Source: Prosapia bicincta (lineage: Eukaryota > Arthropoda > Insecta > Hemiptera > Cercopidae). From it: DNA of 64,000 bases. A program made the translations under genes and the position numbers. Under the pieces are notes generated by a model. That model ran no database searches and was not told the origin of the DNA. It was given only the letters and a program-made list of their open reading frames with translations. The stretch spans positions 17,166,067 through 17,230,066 of the forward strand of contig JBAIZL010000002.1 of assembly GCA_036971475.1 (NCBI GenBank), written 5' to 3'. Positions 17,178 to 27,792 of this stretch are shown here, piece by piece (the stretch's first letter is position 1; every line of letters starts with the position of its first letter).

Positions 17178-17908
17178 CAGTGATCCCTCGTTATTCGCGG
17201 GTTCTACGTTTCCCGAACTTACCGCGATTACTGAAACAATGTAAATGGAAAGGGGAGGGTTACGTTCCACATCAAAAAGGTTAACAAAAAATTATAGCTA
17301 TACTTATACTTATAATACAGTATATTTACATACTAGATAGTTATATATAAATTTTTATTGTTTATTTAAGTCTTTCTTCAATCCGAACTAAACACTTCCA
17401 CAGGTAGACGCGACGTTTCCAAAACTAGCAACACACGACAATCAAATGCGACACCTGTTTAATAACTGACGGGGGAAACAAAATCAGAGTTAGTTACGGC
17501 CGCCGGATACTATTATCGATTTCGAAAACTATTAAATTAACAGTAAGTAAACAGAAGTGATGCTAAACCTATGTGTGGAGTTGGATGCGGGCGCCGGATT
17601 GCCTCATCATTGTTTGTCAGTGACGATAACGCCACTTGTTATAAATAAGGAATGCCTATATATGAGTAATAGCCCTAGTAGTGTACAGTATAACGGATGT
17701 TTGGAGAATAATCCGATTTCTTTGTGATAGTAATGACTACAGTACTGAATGAAATAAATAAGACGAGAGCACATTATCCTACAACCTGTACAGTAAGTAC
17801 ACTGTGTTTTATGTCTATTTTTTTTTTAAAATACTACACATATTAACGGGATGTCCTGTAATTTTGCCAACCGCGAATACCGAACCCGCGAATAACAAGG
17901 GTCTACTG
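17178..17908. mobile_element. Tigger/pogo-type MITE, 731 bp
   Basis: The ends are inverted: CAGTGATCCCTCGTTATTCG on the left and, read from the right, CAGTAGACCCTTGTTATTCG, both continuing with CGGGTTC. Ends of the type CAGT..CCCTCGTTAT..CGCGG are characteristic of Tigger elements of the pogo group. TA follows the right end; the left flank has AA, probably mutated. The interior carries no transposase. It interrupts R1 copy 8. Confidence 0.8.
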
Positions 17909-18191
17909 TATTGCAAACTTTGTCCCTTTTATGAAACATTTTTCTCCCATATAAATTTAAAATTAATTCATTATTACATTTAATTGATGAATTAATTTTT
18001 GAAAAACTGTATTGACATAAAGTGTCATCTACTACAAGTTTTAAAAAAATGCATTTGAACTTGAATGGATGAATAGAACGTATTTTATTAACAATTGAAT
18101 ATTTATAAATAATATTCGAGCTAGCTTGTGAGTGAAAGTTATAATTAAAGAATAAAAATATGGTACAATTCACAAATATACAATTTTTTAT

Positions 18192-18235
18192 TTCATACGC
18201 GTTTCAACGACTAATTTGTCGTCATCCTCAGTGAA
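18192..18235 (-). ncRNA. Type I hammerhead ribozyme candidate (left arm)
   Basis: Mirror image of the motif at 18401-18444, encoded on the opposite strand: stem I TTCA/TGAA, core CTGAGGA, stem II GACGAC/GTCGTT, GAA, palindromic stem III ACGCGT. Confidence 0.65.
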
Positions 18236-18400
18236 GATACACAAATCAAATTGACTAAAAAAATATATATATTAAACATAACCTATAAAGTTTTAACAAA
18301 AGTACAAACAAAAATAAAAACATATTTTTTTTACTTTTGTTAAAACTTTATAGGTTATGTTTATTATATATATTTTTTTAGTTAATTTGATTTGTGTATC

Positions 18401-18444
18401 TTCACTGAGGATGACGACAAATTAGTCGTTGAAACGCGTATGAA
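18401..18444 (+). ncRNA. Type I hammerhead ribozyme candidate (right arm)
   Basis: Stem I TTCA (18401-18404) pairs with TGAA (18441-18444). The core CTGAGGA (18405-18411) is followed by one unpaired T, stem II GACGAC/GTCGTT around AAATTA (one G-T wobble), GAA (18431-18433), self-complementary stem III ACGCGT (18434-18439) and A18440 at the expected cleavage position. The order is that of a type I hammerhead. Stem III has no loop, so activity would need a dimer, as proposed for other short-stem-III hammerheads. The unpaired T after the core is non-canonical. Confidence 0.7.
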
Positions 18445-18540
18445 ATAAAAAATTGTATATTTGTGAGTTGTACCGTATATTTATTCTTTAATTGAATATT
18501 TGATCAAGATATATATAAGGCGAGGGTGAACTAACAGATG

Positions 18541-19424
18541 GAATTGAATGAAACTTAAAAGAGCGCCTGAATGGACTGGCCACGGCTTATATCCGTGTAG
18601 AGAATCCCTGTAAGAGAGGATAAAGTTCTTAACGAACTATTAAAGGCATCTCGTAGACTCAATATTTCTTTATACAATTATAGTGTGTGAAAATGGAATT
18701 ATAAGTTTGCTTTCAACACCTTGATATTTCTTGCAAGCTTCTAATCTGGTTCTCTAAACAAATAGCAACACCGCTGCCCATACATAAATTTATTGTTTAT
18801 TGTGTAGTCTTTAATTTTGGAATGTGTTAAAATTTTAAAGAAACTCAAACAACTTATGGCGACCACGCCTATTACAAAGCATAAATGAATGTAAATGTAT
18901 AGTATAAGCTTTTATAGGTGTTTTGAAGAAATACTTAGGCACGTGACGAAAACAAAAGATGTTACCTAATGCTCAATAATGTGGGCAAACATATGTTGCT
19001 GATGTAAGCCAAAACTTTCTTTAGCAGAGTTTTGAACTGTTGGCACTAACGTATCCCGGTATAAAGAGAAAGTCTAAATGTCCCTGCCTAGCCTTCCTAT
19101 TCTTAATATAAGTATAAATATAAACATGTAATATACAAACAAAATTAAGTAAATTCATACTGAGGTCAACAGAAATAATTTTTATTTTAGTTACCCACAG
19201 CACTATTTATGATTGTGTGGTAACCATGACAACAGTTTAAGGTTGTACAGTGGAGGTTTCGACGATAAGCAGATGGGGGTGGGAAATTCATACATATGTT
19301 TGAGAAATATTTCTAGAAATTGGAAAGTTGTTGATGTGCCAAGGCACCCTGGACTTCGAACATGAAGATTCTCAGTTCGAATCCGCCTGGACCCCACAAA
19401 TTTTGTTATTTAATTACTGAATAA
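18541..19424. other. Non-coding DNA, no gene seen
   Basis: No gene or recognised repeat. Frames at 19021-19397 on the minus strand show no domain. Confidence 0.4.
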
Positions 19425-19595
19425 ATATTTGAGAAAACTTTATTAGCATCAATTGTCACCCCCTATAGGTTAAATAAAATGTATTTGAACTTGATTGGAT
19501 AAACAAACACGTATTTTCTTAACGATTAAAAATGTGTACAAGATATATATCAGGAGAGTGTGAGCTAATAGAAGGAATTAAATAATAATAAAGTT
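19425..19595 (-). repeat. R1 interspersed repeat, partial copy 9
   Basis: Only the R1 end with GAACTTGATTGGATAAACAA, ACAAGATATATATCAGG and GTGAGCTAATAGAAGGAATT is present. Confidence 0.6.
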
Positions 19596-21455
19596 AATCT
19601 ACTAATGAACAATAGTGTTTTGATAGTTCATATATAATAAATTACCTGGTCATAGAACACTTTTTTCAAGTTATGTTAAATTTTAAGTGTAAGAAAGGAG
19701 TAAAATGGGATTTAAGTTTCAGAATTTTGTATTGCGGTATAAATTGTCTCTAGGCCCTCCCCCCCCCCCTGGAAGGTCAAACCACCATCACCCCTTAAAC
19801 CAGATTTCTGCCTGAGCAGCTGGCCAAAACAAAAATATAAATTGTGAGTGATAAGAAATAAAAAGTTAAACTAGAAAAATATCGCACTGTAATTTGGTTT
19901 AAACTCTATTCAAACAAAGAATAATTTTTTATGGAATGTAGAAAAACTATTGTTATATAACTGAAAATAATTCTTGAAAAATGGCGAAGAAGGGTTGTAT
20001 AAAAATATTTCAGTACAAATGACGTAGTAATGTTTAGTTTTCAGATAGTCTACGAAAACTATTGTACACAAACTTTAATTCGTATTGAAACTGAGAATTG
20101 TACTTTATAGTCACTTGAAAAGATAATTCAATTTTAACACATGTAGCAAAGCGTCTAATGTAGCTAAAGTACATATCGGATCCTTTATTTCTTCATTCTA
20201 TTTAATCTTAACAATAGTCGCTCTACAAATTATAGAATCTAGTTGGTATTGTCACAATTCCTGTTTCTCTGTATATTTATGCCGTTATGTTGCCATGGCA
20301 ACGAGCTCTTTGTTTGGAACTGTCATCAGTGTTATTGGAATAAAACTTTGCGCTCGTGGGAATATGCGCGCGCAACCAGAGAGACAAAGAAAACTTTGCA
20401 GTGGAAGTTATTTTATTGCTTTAGTAAGCTTTCAGCGTTGAATAATTTCGCCAGAAAATTTGAACATCTTCTACCCTCCTGTTGTTCTGTTCTTTACAAT
20501 TCCAACACAACATTTGTAAGCCAGTGCCTTCAAAATAGTTACTTTCATTTCAATCAGGATTCAAAGTTTGAAATGCTACTGTTAGATTTGCATACTAGAT
20601 TTTAAACTGTTTACATTAATTTAAACCAACATTTTCACATGCATTGACTGTGACATGCTTGATTTTGTTTAATGGCTTCTGGTTAATTTTTTTTTATTTT
20701 TGAAGTGAAAACTTTTACAGCAGCGCCTACAAAAACTTATTGGATGAACAACTGTTTTAATACATAATTATGTTACATTATTTATTGAATATTGTTAAGG
20801 AAAAAGGTTATTATAAAATAGTTTTGATCAGTTAATAAACATATTATTTAAATTTTGGTAAATCTCAATACAAATAATTCAATATAATAATAATAATAGG
20901 CAGATTAAATTTTTGAAATGAAAACATTCTTGTTCGCGTTTGATAACAAATGTTCAGATTATTTCACAAAATACATGTAATATCATATGTTTTTCTGGGT
21001 AGAACGGATCTGGATGGGGGCAAAAAAGGTCTACGGAGAACACAGCCTTTTACACCGGTTGAGTTTAAGACACCAACTGTCAACCCTTGTCATCAGTCAA
21101 CAATAGATAAGCGTTGCCCCCATTCAAATACTTTACGTCACATATACGAAATTTATAGATACGTACATTAAAAAAATTACACTTAGTCCAAAAATCATTG
21201 CTGTCTGTGCTCTGGGTCGCAAAAAACATAAATTGATTGGCATAGCTATAACGAAACTGCCCAACCAATTCATGAAATCAGCGACCCATAGATCCTTGTT
21301 CTCTTAGGAAAACATTTTTGTTTTATACTACTTTTTTTATTTTTTATTATATACATTTTATTAATAGGTTTATTACATTTCTTACAAATTTTATATTCAT
21401 TGCAGGAAATTTTGTCAAGTGTGACAATATGCGGGGAAAGTCATATCATAACAAT
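19596..21455. other. Non-coding DNA, no confident gene
   Basis: A frame at 20243-20605 (first ATG 20279) is open for about 108 codons and Cys/Phe-rich, but I recognise no domain and see no splice context. A short poly-C tract lies near 19760. Confidence 0.4.
20289..20302. promoter_or_regulatory. Perfect palindromic X-box-like (RFX) motif
   Basis: GTTGCC-AT-GGCAAC matches the X-box consensus bound by RFX transcription factors, which in animals mark many ciliary gene promoters. No ciliary gene is recognised next to it, so chance or decay is possible. Confidence 0.3.
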
Positions 21456-21459
21456 TAAT

Positions 21460-21825
21460 ATAAACAAAATTTTTTTAAAATCAATTCCTACTTGGCTCAA
21501 GAAAGAAAAATTGTATTGTAGTTCCTTTTTATTAAATAGTTACAATTATTATAAATAAAGTAATATAACCTATGCGTTAAAACAGCTGTTCTATCACATA
21601 ACCTATAACAAAATCGGCTATTTTATGAAACCATTTGTTATCACTTGTTTAAAGCCAAATGGGACCAAATAACTATATTGCATAGCTTACTCTTTTTGTA
21701 AAAAGCTTTTCTTTCATGTAAAACTAAAATTAATTTATTATTAAATTCAATTAATGAATTTATATTGGAAAAAGCTGTACTAACATCAAGTGTCATCCAC
21801 TAGTTTAAAAAATGTATTAATTTCG
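21460..21825 (-). repeat. R1 interspersed repeat, copy 10
   Basis: Collinear with copies 1 and 8: AAATCAATTCCTACTTGGC start, the CATAACCTATAAC block, GGGACCAAATAACTATA and the TGTCATCCACTAG tail. It is the rightmost R1 copy I can find. Confidence 0.7.
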
Positions 21826-22632
21826 TATGCTATTTTGTATCCTATTTTTTGAAATTTGCAGGCTATTTTGTTTGTTGTTTTGTTTATGTATGGTAATGTG
21901 ATATATTTGTTTTCCCTGTCTGTAGTGTTAGTTTTAGTGTTTTTTTGTATTTTGTACCATAGTTTGTCTATTATTGTGGTGTTTTATCCATTTGTGTATG
22001 CTAAATATTTAATTGTGTTTAGTTCTTTGTTTATGTTTTCGGTGGTCAATGGGACTTCTTTAAGTCTATGGAGCATGGATCTGAAGGCAGCGAGTTTGTG
22101 TTGGATAGGGTGGTTTGAGGTGTGGTGGATAAGTGTGTCTGTTGTTATGGGTTTCCTGTAAATTTTGAAGCTGTGTTTTTGTGTGTGGCTTTTTGTTATA
22201 GTTAGGTCGAGGAAGTTTAGGGATCGGTTGGTTTCAATTTTTGAAGTGAAGTGGAGTTTTTGGTGTATTTTATTAGTGCAGGGGAGGAGTTTTTCGCATT
22301 GCTGGGAGTTGCCTCTGTATAGTGTTATGATATCATTAACGTATCTGTGCCAGTAAATGATTTTGTGTGCGTGTGTATTGTTTGTGAGTATCTTGGAGTT
22401 TTCTATGTGTTGTAGAAAATTTTCGCTTAGGACACTACAGATAGGACTTCCCATGGGTAGGTCATCTGGTTGTGAATAGAAGTTTGAGTTGTGGGTGATA
22501 GAGCTTTTTGTATGAAGCTTTTTTGAATTAAGTTTGAGTCTTTTTTTATGTTCTAAAAGACGAACATGCAATTCACGTTTATTTTCCCCAATATAGGGAG
22601 CATCACAATCATTACAATTAAACCTAATACGC
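21826..22632 (-). pseudogene. PLE fragment: partial GIY-YIG joined upstream of reverse transcriptase
   Basis: A minus-strand frame is open from 22631 to the stop at 21984. It begins with part of a GIY-YIG endonuclease (CNDC, then PYIG, then RLLEHKK) and runs without interruption into the second half of a Penelope-type reverse transcriptase (LPMGSPICSVL, YVND in place of YVDD, FLDLTI, YRKP, HTSNHP..HK). The thumb-to-linker region continues to about 21830 after the stop. In canonical PLEs the endonuclease follows the RT, so this order is reversed. A tandem-copy junction with deletion is the simplest explanation. The first catalytic Asp of YVDD is Asn, so the copy is inactive. Confidence 0.8.
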
Positions 22633-23499
22633 TAATATCACGACAAGCACGCACGCGCACGCACTGACTGTCCGAGCAGTACTTGGGTGTTAAAAAATTA
22701 AACTTCGTAAAAATTATTAAAAATTTTCAAAAGTTTCATGTTAGAATCAGAAATAGACAAACTGAGAAGGATATGTGCAAGTGAATTGACTTTATATCTT
22801 TTGTGTATACAGTCTGTCCGGATCTGAATGAGGGATATAATTTCAGGGCTGGACAGAGATAATCTTTTTAATTTGTAAAAACAATATTTGTGTTATTATT
22901 GAAAATCAAATTCAAATATAAACAATTTTAAATTAAATTATGAAATAATTGTTTACTGACAGAAAGCGAGTTACCAAAGGTTGTTAAAATAAATGGAAAG
23001 ATTTTTTCTTAAGAGCAGATAAAGAAAAATACAAAATTAAAATTATAACTAATGGTGTAGTCACTGCAAATGACAAGTCAAAGTGTCAAGTGGGGGTTAA
23101 CTAAAGAGTAAAGGAAGTGAAACTTGCAAGCTAGAGTCGTACGATTACCATTCGAATTTGAAAAGACTTGTCAAGAAGTGAAACGAACTATAAAATAAAC
23201 CAAAATAATATTCCAATGATATAAATAATAATTATTGAAAAACTTTTTAAAAAACACATTTTACGAACTCGTAAATACATTACAGGAAGCCAGTACCCAG
23301 AAAATAAAGCGAGGTTACTAATTAACCAACCAAAAACTGTCAACAACCCTCTGAGCCTTCGGGAAGTGGTTCCTGATGGGGAGCACCGAGAGACTTTAGG
23401 ATTCGTTACTAAATTGTTTCACGCTATTATTTTTTTTTTAACCGTGATTAGAAGTTGAAAAATTGTTAATCAACTAGGGAGTTGATTTGTTCTAACTTC
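22633..23499. other. Non-coding DNA, no gene seen
   Basis: No recognised domain or repeat; short open frames only. Confidence 0.4.
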
Positions 23500-23630
23500 A
23501 TAAATTTAACTAACTAGAGTTAGTCATTTGTAAAATACCTCTGAAGATGATTACTTTGTAATCGAAATGTACATTAGGTTAAAATAAAAATTGTTGAATT
23601 TGTGGTAAGAGGTTGTTTTTATTTAATATA
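23500..23630 (+). mobile_element. PLE 3' terminus carrying a hammerhead
   Basis: The tail after the hammerhead (AATTTGTGGTAAGAGGTT) also occurs, slightly diverged and on the minus strand, at 53,110-53,165 (AATTTGTGGTATAGAGGTTT), next to a truncated hammerhead. This shows a repeated element rather than a chance fold. The 5' boundary is not resolved. Confidence 0.55.
23537..23579 (+). ncRNA. Type I hammerhead ribozyme candidate
   Basis: Stem I ACCT/AGGT, core CTGAAGA (23541-23547), one unpaired T, stem II GATTAC/GTAATC with a TTT loop, GAA (23564-23566), self-complementary stem III ATGTACAT and T23575 at the cleavage position. All three helices pair perfectly. The 3-nt loop and short stem III are typical of minimal hammerheads reported in PLEs. 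Confidence 0.75.
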
Positions 23631-23802
23631 AGCTAGAAAGTATTAATGGCGGTTCTAAAATTTTTAAACTCGGACAGTAATAGCACGTTTTCTTACTAAC
23701 ATCAACCAAGAACATTGTGGAGGAGATGAAAACAGACGAATTGGCAGTCCTAAGGTTTGGCCTGAGTCATAATTTTTATACTTTTGATGTATACCAATTA
23801 CA

Positions 23803-24394
23803 TTTCTCTTTGATTCCCATTGCTCTGAAAGATTCAGCCCTTGTCTTTTCTTTCATTTACGCCAGTTATACTTTGCACTGACTTACCAATTAGGTGACGT
23901 ACTTTCGCCTTAAATCACTAGAAACAAAAAGAAGATATATTCCAATTAGGTTTCTCTTTGATTCCCATTGCTCTGAAAGATTCAGCCCTTGTCTTTTCTT
24001 TCATTTACGCCAGTTATACTTTGCACTGACTTACCAATTAGGTGACGTACTTTCGCCTTAAATCACTAGAAACAAAAAGAAGATATATTCCAATTAGGTT
24101 TCTCTTTGATTCCCATTGCTCTGAAAGATTCAGCCCTTGTCTTTTCTTTCATTTACGCCAGTTATACTTTGCACTGACTTACCAATTAGGTGACGTACTT
24201 TCGCCTTAAATCACTAGAAACAAAAGGAAGATATATTCCAATTAGGTTTCTCTTTGATTCCCATTGCTCTGAAAGATTCAGCCCTTGTCTTTTCTTACAT
24301 TTACGCCAGTTATTCTTCTACGGTCCTACCAATAAGGTGTCGTACTTTAGCCTTAAATCACTACAGCCTAAACAAAGAAAAACACCAATTACTA
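23803..24394 (+). repeat. 148-bp tandem repeat, four copies
   Basis: The string TTTCTCTTTGATTCCCATTG recurs at 23803, 23951, 24099 and 24247, exactly 148 bp apart. The first three units are nearly identical; the fourth diverges after about 60 bp. No coding frame is conserved across units. Confidence 0.95.
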
Positions 24395-24599
24395 TTTAGA
24401 GTGTTTTTACCTTGTCTTGTGGATTTAGACAATTATTAAGTTAAATTCAAGAACAGGCTCACAATAAATGATTTTATTAATGAATCTTATAGCTTCGACG
24501 CTAATGTATTTATCATCATGAATGCAGCTACAGGTCATAAACTTATAAAACTTCACACTGCAAATAGAACAATAGAACAAAATCAACTTCCGAGATCTC

Positions 24600-25460
24600 A
24601 AGAGAAGAAAACAACAAGCATACATTCAAGACATACAGGAAGCCCACCACTACTGACAGAGTTAATATTCTACACTTCTAATCATCCCACACAACACAAA
24701 CATGCTGCATTCCACTCTATAATACACAGACTAATCAACATATCCACGAGCAATGAAAACATAATAAGCGAACTCAACACAATAAAATACATAGCCTATA
24801 AAAACAGATAAAAACACACCCTGGTAGACAATATAATGCACAAAAACAATGCACACACATGTCACAACAAAAAACAACAATAACGCACAAAAATACTTAA
24901 GGTATCCAGCTACACAAAGCAGTATCCACAAAAAATAGCTTCCTTATTTTGCAAACTTAAATACAAAGTTTCATTTAAAACATCCAACACAACTAAAAAA
25001 AATCTACGCAGTACGAAATCACGCCAAAACAAACACTACAGGGCAGGAGTATAAAAAAATCACATGCAACGACTACGCTAGCTTTTACATGGGCCAATTA
25101 GGGAGAAACTTTGTCACACGATACAATGAATACATAGAAGACATAAAGAACACACAACGTTAATCAAACCTTGCCATACACTTACAAAACACACTACACA
25201 CATACACCAATATAGACACTAATCTGAAAAGCCTTTACTACGTTAAAAAAAAACAACAGAAAACTACGAGATACAAAAAAACAACCCACAGCTCATTCTA
25301 AATAACAAAACACACAATCGAATACTATATCTGAACACATAATTAACAACTACTTGGTGAACAGTAATACACCATAGAACAATTATAGAAAACACCTGAG
25401 CACTAGTCTTGTCATGATTCACAGCATTGAATAATGCACTGATCTAGTGCGGAAACGTTT
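24600..25460 (+). pseudogene. PLE fragment: RT end, linker, GIY-YIG endonuclease and terminus
   Basis: The plus strand encodes the RT thumb region (TSNHPTQHKHAAF, then ELNTIKYIAY, open to 24811), a linker resembling YKVSFKTSNTTKKNL (about 24,955-25,000) and a GIY-YIG domain near 25,045-25,140 (GVYKITCND with one shifted base, then FYMGQ, then TRYNEYIEDIK). Stops and frameshifts break it. A degenerate hammerhead-like terminus follows at 25,427-25,462. Order RT then endonuclease is canonical, unlike the copy at 21.8-22.6 kb. Confidence 0.75.
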
Positions 25461-25462
25461 AT
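25427..25462 (+). ncRNA. Degenerate hammerhead-like PLE terminus
   Basis: TTGAATA in place of CTGANGA, then A, stem II TGCACT/AGTGCG around GATCT, GGAAACGTTT, and flanking CAGCAT/ATGCTG that pair as stem I. A homologous inverted copy lies at 60,665-60,710. The core has lost conserved residues, so activity is doubtful. Confidence 0.4.
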
Positions 25463-25603
25463 GCTGAGAAATATCAGTTAGTAGTGGTTTTTTGCTAAGT
25501 GATACCAAAAGTCGTAATTTATATTTAGATTATTGCTTGAAGATGACGACGAAAATGATTTTTTAATCTACATAATGTAATCTTTTATGGTTTAAATAAT
25601 AAC

Positions 25604-26406
25604 GTTTCGCTTAATACAAATTTATTTTTATGAACAAAAATTACTATTAATTTCTATTTTAGCAGACTAGCGATAATTTCTAGGTTTGCTATAAATTTAA
25701 TTGATATCTCTACATCATTATCAAATAAACTTGTACTTCATAATTCTTGTATAGACTACAGAATTCTCTTCAATCTACCATTTCTTCACAAAGATATTAC
25801 TTCTAAAATTATTTTGGCCCAATTTATAAAAAACCATTGTTTGTATGCTAGAGACTGAAATAAATCCCTATTTTAGTTTTTCATTTAAAATTGGGGACTA
25901 CTCCTCGTTAAACATGTTTTGTTTCTATATGTCAATAAAGTACATTTTTAAAACTTGGCTACGTAACTTTTATTTTATCCGTGAATAATAGTAACAACAG
26001 GCCAACTGTTGCTATCTGTTGGCAATGTTTATAACTAATTTCTATATTAATCTACGAAACTTCTTTGTGTAGTGAATCACAGATACTTTTACATAACAGG
26101 AAAACACTTTTGACTTGGGTATAAAACTTCCATGTATTCATATTATTACACTTGTTTGGTCTATATAGTAGGCAATGTCATTATTGTTAAATAGTCGTAA
26201 ATACTGTTATAGTAATTCATATTAAAATTTTAACCTATATTTTCAAATTGACTGAAAGTATAACAGAATTATGGCGCATATTATTTTAAATTATGAAAAT
26301 GCTTGATAATAAATAATATCTTACTAGACTACTTGCAAGAAAGTTATTAAATTTAGGATTTCTCAGACACAACCGACAAAACTTGAAATTAATTAACTCT
26401 ACTTGT
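25604..26406 (+). repeat. Segment A, left copy of a 0.8-kb direct duplication around BEL-1
   Basis: Almost identical to 34343-35147. The left copy ends directly at the first base of the BEL-1 5' LTR, and the right copy begins directly after the 3' LTR. Only a few substitutions and a small length difference separate them. No coding sequence seen. Confidence 0.9.
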
Positions 26407-27175
26407 TGTTGGAGTCAGCTTTGGTAGATTAAACAGCTCCAGTATCGACTTCAATCAGCTGTGCCTTGTCTAATCGATAGCTCAATCTATGGTTTATCGT
26501 CAATAGTTTAAGACAACGTTCTTCCTTGTCGCGCGCCTAACCCCCACCTAGCGCACATTTTCCTCACCCAGTCTCTTGCTTGCCGTGGACAGACCAGCAC
26601 GTCCGTCGCGGGTTTTTTAACCGTATTAGCCAACCTCGTGGACTTTAAGTTCGCCCCGCCCCTGTATAAATTTAAGTGTTTCGAGTTGTACCTTCGTTAT
26701 ATGTTCTTTAACCGCGAAAGTGTAGATTATTTTAGTCCAAGTGCAGTGTTCGAATGCACCTTTAACCTCGCCGTTACAAGCCGTCGTTACGGAGTCGCTC
26801 GCACTTATTTAAAGACTTATTCAACTGTGAATAGCATCAGAATTGAACCCCGTTTATTACGTTTTACAGCACGAGCCGTCTGCCAGTCACCACTCCACCC
26901 AGGGCCCTGCTGCAGATGTCCAGAAGACATCAAACCGCCCGTGCACGCAACCCCTTTGTTCAGCTTAGGGTAAGTGGTAATCAGTTCCAAATACTTTTAA
27001 CATAAACTTGTGCCTATTTTCCCGAGGCTTAATTAGTGATAAACACTGTTATTATTTGTCGATTAGGCGTTTTTGCCGCCAGCCTTCATTTTATTCATTT
27101 GCAATTTTAGTCACGTTACCGACTGCGATTATCTCTCTCTTTTGTCTTATTTCTAATATATTAGCGGAGCTGACA
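26407..27175 (+). repeat. BEL-1 5' LTR
   Basis: Starts TGTTGGAGTCAG and ends GCTGACA, i.e. TG...CA. The first 700 bp align with 33583 onward. It contains a frame open for 111 codons (26638-26973), also open in the 3' LTR. Confidence 0.9.
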
Positions 27176-27792
27176 CCTCCATTTTGGTCCCGCCGGGCCG
27201 GATTTTGCATTTTAGCGACCTATGAACATTTAAAGTGCAAAGAAGTGTTAAAGTTCTCAGTAACCTCGAAACTTATTCAGTCTTAATAGCAAGGCATTTG
27301 CTTTACAAATAAGTTCATTAGTGATTTATAAGTATTATTTATTGTGCGAACAATTTCGAAGCGTTGTGTTAAATTTCACAGTAATAAGCTTAGTTGCAAG
27401 CATTACGTAATCCTATGTAATTTCCCGCATTCCCTCCTTTGTCTAAGTCAATGCGCAGTAGTGACGTCACAAGCTGTAGCTTGCAGCTGCATTCCGCTGC
27501 TATCAGCAGATTTATGGGGCAGCTGCTCAGATAGGAAACACTTGACTAAACAAGTTAGGCTCAATATTGATCCGTGGAGCTACACTGTAGATTTATCCTG
27601 GTCAATAAGGAAAATTTGCAGCTGTTCTAATCTAATGCTTATGATTTGTAAAACGTTATGTCTTATACTAACTTTATTATACAGTCCACTCTTTCGTAAT
27701 TAAATGTACCATTGTGTAGTCATCAGTTTTGGTTTAAACATAATTACAATTTATTTTAAATTTTGGTTTTTTTTAATTTAAATTTTGTCACG
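27176..27792 (+). promoter_or_regulatory. BEL-1 leader with primer-binding site
   Basis: TGG at 27185 starts a TGGTCCCGCCGGGCCGGAT segment closely matching the BEL-2 segment at 43141. Such TGG-initiated sites prime minus-strand synthesis from a tRNA 3' end. I do not identify the tRNA. The rest of the leader has a 119-codon frame (27344-27703) without recognisable domain. Confidence 0.7.

Larger units (their letters stand above)
18105..18489. mobile_element. Inverted-terminus PLE insertion (158-bp palindromic arms)
   Basis: The insertion interrupts R1 copy 8 and is flanked by a 12-bp direct repeat AATTGAATATTT (18093-18104 and 18490-18501). Arms 18147-18304 and 18332-18489 are almost perfectly inverted around a 27-nt spacer; 42 bp of non-palindromic sequence precede the left arm. 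Each arm holds a complete hammerhead-like motif on opposite strands. There is no coding sequence. PLEs are known to have inverted terminal repeats and hammerhead motifs, so I infer a non-autonomous PLE derivative mobilised in trans. Confidence 0.7.
16965..18540 (-). repeat. R1 interspersed repeat, copy 8, with two nested insertions
   Basis: R1 sequence at about 16965-17177, 17909-18104 and 18490-18540 reads as one copy once two insertions are removed: a Tigger-type MITE (17178-17908) and an inverted PLE terminus (18105-18489). This gives a relative age order, with R1 oldest. Confidence 0.7.

Noticed and set aside
20243..20605. Possible secreted protein of 108-120 residues
   Set aside because: The hydrophobic start needs a non-ATG initiation, and no homologue or conserved pattern is recognised.
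23803..24394. CRISPR-like array
   Set aside because: Units are contiguous 148-bp tandem repeats without unique spacers, in a eukaryotic context.
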